From positions 372,001-436,000 of the forward strand of contig CAVPVV010000001.1 in the NCBI GenBank assembly GCA_963709325.1: a stretch of DNA of 64,000 bases, written 5' to 3'. The position numbers and the translations under genes were made by a program. The notes under the pieces are model-generated. The model had not been told where the DNA came from. It saw nothing but the letters and a program-made list of their open reading frames with translations, and did not search any database. Positions 60,294 through 64,000 of the stretch are shown piece after piece (within the stretch, counting starts at the first letter, position 1; each line of letters opens with the position of its first letter). This DNA is from VFZN01 sp963709325 (GTDB lineage Bacteria > Acidobacteriota > Vicinamibacteria > Vicinamibacterales > UBA2999).

Positions 60294-61745
60294 TCACTCG
60301 GCGACTTCCGCCTCGGCCTCCATCTCGACGAGGTACTCGTCGCCGATCAACTCGGCGACGAGCAGCGTGTTGGCCGGCTGAATAGCGGCAAACCGCTCGC
60401 CATGAGCGCGGGCCACCGGTTCCCAGTCGCTTGGACGGCGCACGTAGACGCGGGTGCGAACCACGTCATGCAGCCGGGCTCCGAGCGAACGGAGCGACGC
60501 CTCGATCTTGTCGATCACGAAGTGCGTCTGCGCGGCCGGATCGATACCGCCGATCGCCCGGCTGCCATGTGTGGCTGTCGTGCCTGAGACCAGCACCCGC
60601 GTGCCGACGCGAATCGCGCGCGAGAAGCCGGCCATCGGTTCCCACACCGTCCCGCTGAAGCAGCGTGGGCGTCCTTCGTCGGCGCCGCGCACCTCGAACG
60701 GCGCTGGGAACGAGTCGAGGTGGTGGCTCAGGTCGCCCGATGCCGTCAAAAACGGCGGCGTGCGATACTCGTCGCCGCAGTCGCCGGGGATCGGCTTCAA
60801 GATCGAGCGCGCCTCGTCGAGGTCGCGCCGATCCTCGTCGCTGAGGGTGAACGAGAACGCCCGCAGGGTATCGTCGATGTGCTGCCGCTCGCCGAGCCGC
60901 GCGCCGACAATCACCGCCCCGACGGCAGGCTGCTCGAGGACCCAGCGGATCGCGACATTGGCAATCGACACGCCGTGGCGTTCGGCAACCCGCGCAGCCG
61001 CCTCCAGGACGGTCTGGTAGCGCTCCCAGCCGCCAGCAGCGCGAATGAAGCGCCCGTATTTCATTTGCGACCAGGTGCCGGTCCGCTCCCAGTTGGGCTC
61101 TCGCTCTCCGAGCCATTTCGCGCTGAGCCAGCCGCCGGCAATGGTGCCGTAGGCAAGCAGCTTCACGCCGCGTTCGAGACACAGCGCCGACATCCGGCCG
61201 GCGGCGCGCCCGTCGAGGAGCGACATCGCGACCTGGTTCGTGACGATCGGAAGACCGCTCGCGAGCGCGACGTTCAGGTGCGCGGTGTCGGTGTTCGTGA
61301 AACCGAGGTGGGCGATGAGGCCTTCCGCCCGGAGCTCGTCGAGGTAGAACATCGCATCGAGCCAGCTCGGGTCGGCCCACGTCCAGGCATGGAACTGCAG
61401 GAGGTCCAGCCGCTCGGTGTGCATCCGGCTGAGCGACCGCGTGACTGCCGCGCGCACCTCGTCGCGTGACACCGGGCCGGGTTTGGGCACCCACTTCGTG
61501 AAGAAGCGGGCTGCCGCAGCGTCGTGCCGCTGCCGGTACAGGCCCGTGACGTCCTCCGCCGATCCGTAGTGATCAGCCATGTCGAAGCCGGTGATACCCG
61601 CGGCCACGTAGGCCTGCATCGCATCGGCGGTCTTCTCGAGATCGAGCGACCGGCCGTCGCGCTCCATGTCGGCAATCTGCCAGAGACCGGTGAGCACCCG
61701 GCTCACCTCGAGCCCAGGCGCGACGGCAATGCGTTCAACGGCCAC
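60294..61745 (-). CDS. aldo/keto reductase fused to a RidA-like domain
   Basis: A 483-aa two-domain protein. Residues 1-330 are an aldo/keto reductase: ITGFDMADHYGSAEDV carries catalytic Asp55 and Tyr60, FFTKWV the Lys84, LLQFHAW the His119, and GVIVGARLGE the NADPH site. Residues about 355-483 are a RidA/YjgF domain: AGFSRAIRVGTRVLVSGTTA, SLRSLGARLHDVVRTRVYVR with the substrate-binding Arg, and NTLLVAELIGDEYLVEMEAE. GTG start with AAGGAG 7 nt upstream. The pairing suggests reduction or deamination of an unstable enamine/imine (inference). Both domains appear complete. Confidence 0.9.
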   Translation of the reverse strand: MAVERIAVAPGLEVSRVLTGLWQIADMERDGRSLDLEKTADAMQAYVAAGITGFDMADHYGSAEDVTGLYRQRHDAAAARFFTKWVPKPGPVSRDEVRAAVTRSLSRMHTERLDLLQFHAWTWADPSWLDAMFYLDELRAEGLIAHLGFTNTDTAHLNVALASGLPIVTNQVAMSLLDGRAAGRMSALCLERGVKLLAYGTIAGGWLSAKWLGEREPNWERTGTWSQMKYGRFIRAAGGWERYQTVLEAAARVAERHGVSIANVAIRWVLEQPAVGAVIVGARLGERQHIDDTLRAFSFTLSDEDRRDLDEARSILKPIPGDCGDEYRTPPFLTASGDLSHHLDSFPAPFEVRGADEGRPRCFSGTVWEPMAGFSRAIRVGTRVLVSGTTATHGSRAIGGIDPAAQTHFVIDKIEASLRSLGARLHDVVRTRVYVRRPSDWEPVARAHGERFAAIQPANTLLVAELIGDEYLVEMEAEAEVAE

Positions 61746-61759
61746 AGCTTGACTCCTTC

Positions 61760-61812
61760 GAGAACTCCGCGAACCCTGCGAACCCTGCGAACCTCGCGAA
61801 CCCCGCGAACCT
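61760..61812. repeat. word repeat (GCGAACCYC)
   Basis: Five 9-nt units of GCGAACCCT, GCGAACCCT, GCGAACCTC, GCGAACCCC and GCGAACCTC precede the stop of the permease on the minus strand. Same word as at 7318-7366, 54 kb away. Confidence 0.75.
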
Positions 61813-63287
61813 CATTCCGGCGGCAGCTCGCGGAAGCGCGTGTCGAGGTCGACGCCGGCCCGCACCAGCGCGGCCCGCTCGCGCAGATAGACCAGCGTGC
61901 CGGCCGCCATCACCAGCGCCCAGACCGGCGTCGAACGGAAATACCACGCCGCGGCGGGACCGGACAGGTCCCGCCAGGTGTGCACGCCGAGGAAGATCGC
62001 GAGCACGAGCACCCCTGCCGCCGCGAGGGGCGCCTGCACGGCTCGCGACGGAAGGACCTGCACCGCAGCCGCCAGCGCCGGGTTGCGCGCCGGCAGCGCG
62101 AGAACCGACGCCGACATCAGCATGAAATTGAAGAGCATCGACGTGACCAGGATGTCGACGCCGAGGAAGAAGTCGCCGGCCAGGTGGCTGCCGAGCACGC
62201 CAAGTGTCGCCATGCCTGCACTCGCGAGGACGGCCACGTGCGGCGTCCGGCGGGTCGGGTGAACCGCGGCAACCGCGGATGGGAAGATGCCGTCCTGGGC
62301 CCAGGCGAACATCAAACGCGACACGGCCAGCAGCATCGCCGGCAGATCCTTGATCAGTGCCACCGCGGCGCTCGACACGATGATCACGGTCCAGACCGGC
62401 GGCAGGAGCACGCCGAGGAGTCCCGGCGCGGTCAGGTCGCGCGTCTTCGCCTCGGCGGCGATGTACGACCAGGGTACGGCGTGATACACGGCGGCGGTGA
62501 AGAGCAGGTAGAACAATCCCACCGATCCCACCGCGATCCCGATCGCCAGCGGCAGATCCCGTCCCGGCCGTCTTGCTTCTCCACCCGCCTGGGCGATCGA
62601 ATCGAACCCGATGAACGAGGCGAAGAGCAACGCCGATGCGGGCGCGAGCAGGCCGAGCGTCAGTTGCGGTTCGGGGGTCGCCGGCACGGCGCTCCCTCGC
62701 GCAGTCATGACAGTGCGGAAATCATTCTGATCGAAGGAAAAGCCCGCCACGATCACGACGGCGCCGAGCGCGAAGGTGAGGAACATGAGCGGCACGACCA
62801 GCCGTTCGTAGGCCTTCACGCCGCGAAGGTTCACCGCCGCCGCGGTCCACAGGCAGGCGAGCGAGATCGCCAGGCGAACCGGCCCGGATTCGAGCCACGC
62901 CGCCACGTTCTCCGCATTCACCGCCAGCGCGATGTCGCGAAGGAACGGGACCAGCACGTAGGAGACGACGCCGATGGCCACGCACAGCGAGAACCACTGG
63001 GAGAACGAGGCGATGAAGCCGAGGTACGGGTCCAGGCCGCGGCTGGCGTAGACGTAACTGCCGCCGGCGCGCGGCATCGCCGATGCCAGCGTCGCGTAGG
63101 CGAGGCCGGCAAGCACCGCGGGAACCGCGGCGACGACGAACGCGAGGAGGACGTGCGGCCCGATGCCTGGCACGTGGCGCTGGATCATGAACGGAATGAC
63201 GTTGATGCCGGCGCCGACCATGCTGCAGACGCCGGTCGCGACGAGCCCCATGAGGCCCATTTCGCGGGCCAGGCGGGTCTCGGCCAC
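61812..63287 (-). CDS. APC-family amino-acid permease
   Basis: A 491-aa membrane transporter with about 13 hydrophobic helices. TM1 has the APC GVCSMVGAGINVIPFM unwound motif, TM2-3 YATLASAMPRAGGSYVYASR and GLDPYLGFIASFSQWFS, then FASFIGFDSIAQAGGEARRP in the APC consensus region. It is predicted to be an amino-acid/H+ symporter or a precursor/amine antiporter. GTG start 63287 lies 2 nt after the decarboxylase stop, so one operon. Its stop is embedded in the repeat. Confidence 0.9.
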   Translation of the reverse strand: MAETRLAREMGLMGLVATGVCSMVGAGINVIPFMIQRHVPGIGPHVLLAFVVAAVPAVLAGLAYATLASAMPRAGGSYVYASRGLDPYLGFIASFSQWFSLCVAIGVVSYVLVPFLRDIALAVNAENVAAWLESGPVRLAISLACLWTAAAVNLRGVKAYERLVVPLMFLTFALGAVVIVAGFSFDQNDFRTVMTARGSAVPATPEPQLTLGLLAPASALLFASFIGFDSIAQAGGEARRPGRDLPLAIGIAVGSVGLFYLLFTAAVYHAVPWSYIAAEAKTRDLTAPGLLGVLLPPVWTVIIVSSAAVALIKDLPAMLLAVSRLMFAWAQDGIFPSAVAAVHPTRRTPHVAVLASAGMATLGVLGSHLAGDFFLGVDILVTSMLFNFMLMSASVLALPARNPALAAAVQVLPSRAVQAPLAAAGVLVLAIFLGVHTWRDLSGPAAAWYFRSTPVWALVMAAGTLVYLRERAALVRAGVDLDTRFRELPPE

Positions 63288-63289
63288 GG

Positions 63290-64000
63290 CTATCCGCGTG
63301 CCTCGCGATAGCAGCGGACGATCGCCTCAGCCGACCGATCGATGTCCTGCTCCGTCGTCGACCAGTTGGAAACCGAGACTCGCATCACCTGCCGGCCCTG
63401 CCAGACCGCGCCGCCGGCCCAGCACGTGCCGTCGGCCTGAACGCGGGCGATGCAGGCTCGCGTGATCTCATCGCCATCCTGCGGCGCATGCCCCTCGAAT
63501 CGGAGCAGGACCTGATTGAGGGCGACGTCATTCAGAACTCCCACACCGGGCTCGCCGGCCATCCTGCGGGCCATGCGCCGCGCCAGCGCGCAGTTGCGTC
63601 GCACCAGCTCCTGGATGCCGCTGCGGCCGAGAGACCGCAGCAGCGCGTAGATCGGCAGCACGCGCGAGCGGCGCGAGGATTCCGGGACCCAATCCATGCC
63701 GACGCGCTCCTCATCCGCCCCGCGCTGGAGGTAGGAGGCGCGCATTCCCATCGCGGCCCGATGCGGGGCTGCGTCCGAAACGATAGCCAGCCCCGAGTCG
63801 TAGGGAACGTTCAGCCATTTGTGCGCGTCGGTCGCCCAGGAATCCGCCTGGCCCAGGCCGGTGACCTCGGACTGCAACTCGGGGACGGTCGCGGCCCACA
63901 AGCCAAACGCGCCATCGACGTGGACCCATGCGCTACGGGCGTGGGCGATTTCCACGACGCGGCCGATCGGATCGCTGGCCCCGGTGTTGACGTTGCCAAC
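63290..64000 (-). CDS. pyridoxal-phosphate-dependent decarboxylase, group II (partial)
   Basis: The gene enters from beyond the window; about 236 codons of the C-terminal half are present, ending at TAG 63290. WVHVDGAFGLWAATVPE has the PLP-stacking/Asp element, and DSWATDAHKWLNVPYDSG has the Schiff-base lysine in (D/H)-A-H-K-W. The remainder follows the aromatic-L-amino-acid / tyrosine / glutamate decarboxylase superfamily with ESSRRSRVLPIYALLRSLG. The substrate cannot be told. Adjacent permease suggests uptake of the amino acid or exchange for the amine. Upstream codons read VGNVNTGASDPIGRVVE. Confidence 0.85.
   Translation of the reverse strand, partial: VGNVNTGASDPIGRVVEIAHARSAWVHVDGAFGLWAATVPELQSEVTGLGQADSWATDAHKWLNVPYDSGLAIVSDAAPHRAAMGMRASYLQRGADEERVGMDWVPESSRRSRVLPIYALLRSLGRSGIQELVRRNCALARRMARRMAGEPGVGVLNDVALNQVLLRFEGHAPQDGDEITRACIARVQADGTCWAGGAVWQGRQVMRVSVSNWSTTEQDIDRSAEAIVRCYREARG

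Overview
The window is high-GC, gene-dense bacterial chromosome with no rRNA, prophage, CRISPR array or intact insertion sequence. The mix of families (sortilin/BNR-repeat secreted proteins, PafA-like phosphatase, DUF4097 proteins behind an ECF sigma/anti-sigma pair, HEAT plus HD-GYP regulators, CxxCH peroxidase, toast-rack and 2TM proteins) suggests an Acidobacteriota genome, probably Vicinamibacteria. That placement is inference from gene content; no marker tree was possible.

Layout. 1-5.7 kb: the tail of an S58 (DmpA-type) aminopeptidase, a terminator, then a minus-strand branched-chain operon leuA-leuB-(ilvM-like ACT gene, frameshifted)-ilvC facing a divergent LysR regulator, followed by tRNA-Leu(CAG). 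5.7-17.7 kb: a zinc-ribbon membrane protein, a fibronectin-III remnant, uridine kinase, TMEM175 channel plus ROK/PpgK-like kinase, a 2TM protein, a large BNR/sortilin protein with a class C beta-lactamase-like hydrolase, SppA and a polytopic glycosyltransferase-like protein. 17.7-28 kb: a PpiD-like foldase, then GGDEF-mreB-mreC-mreD-mrdA-rodA-rng, the cell-elongation operon. 28-38.8 kb: a long minus-strand run: HEAT protein, HD-GYP, PafA-like phosphatase, subtilase, beta-barrel protein, alkyltransferase-like protein, ECF sigma, anti-sigma, DUF4097 and a small secreted protein. 38.9-46.7 kb: nucleoside salvage (deoA, nupC, punA, cdd) next to mtnA, then tsaD, yjbQ, NUDIX and HD proteins. 46.9-50.5 kb: two interlocked ABC-2 ATPase/permease pairs. 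50.6-64 kb: a membrane protein, a gamma-glutamylcyclotransferase-like protein, PilZ, a thiolase/dehydrogenase/thiolase/3-hydroxyacyl-CoA dehydrogenase cluster, folE, a diheme peroxidase, an aldo-keto reductase fused to a RidA domain, and an amino-acid permease with a PLP decarboxylase that runs off the window.

Three genome-scale patterns stand out beyond the genes. (1) At least fourteen gene ends carry degenerate tandem word repeats (7-9 nt period, a different word at each locus), often followed by the reverse-complement word so that convergent genes are separated by an imperfect or perfect hairpin; several stop codons and C-terminal tails are drawn from them. (2) Many first-in-operon genes have a TANNNT-like -10 box only 6-8 nt before the start codon, so they are probably leaderless, whereas several internal genes keep Shine-Dalgarno sites. 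(3) Seven frameshifts in six genes are all of the same sign (one extra base relative to the continuous protein), either an insertion-biased assembly artefact or something biological worth testing.
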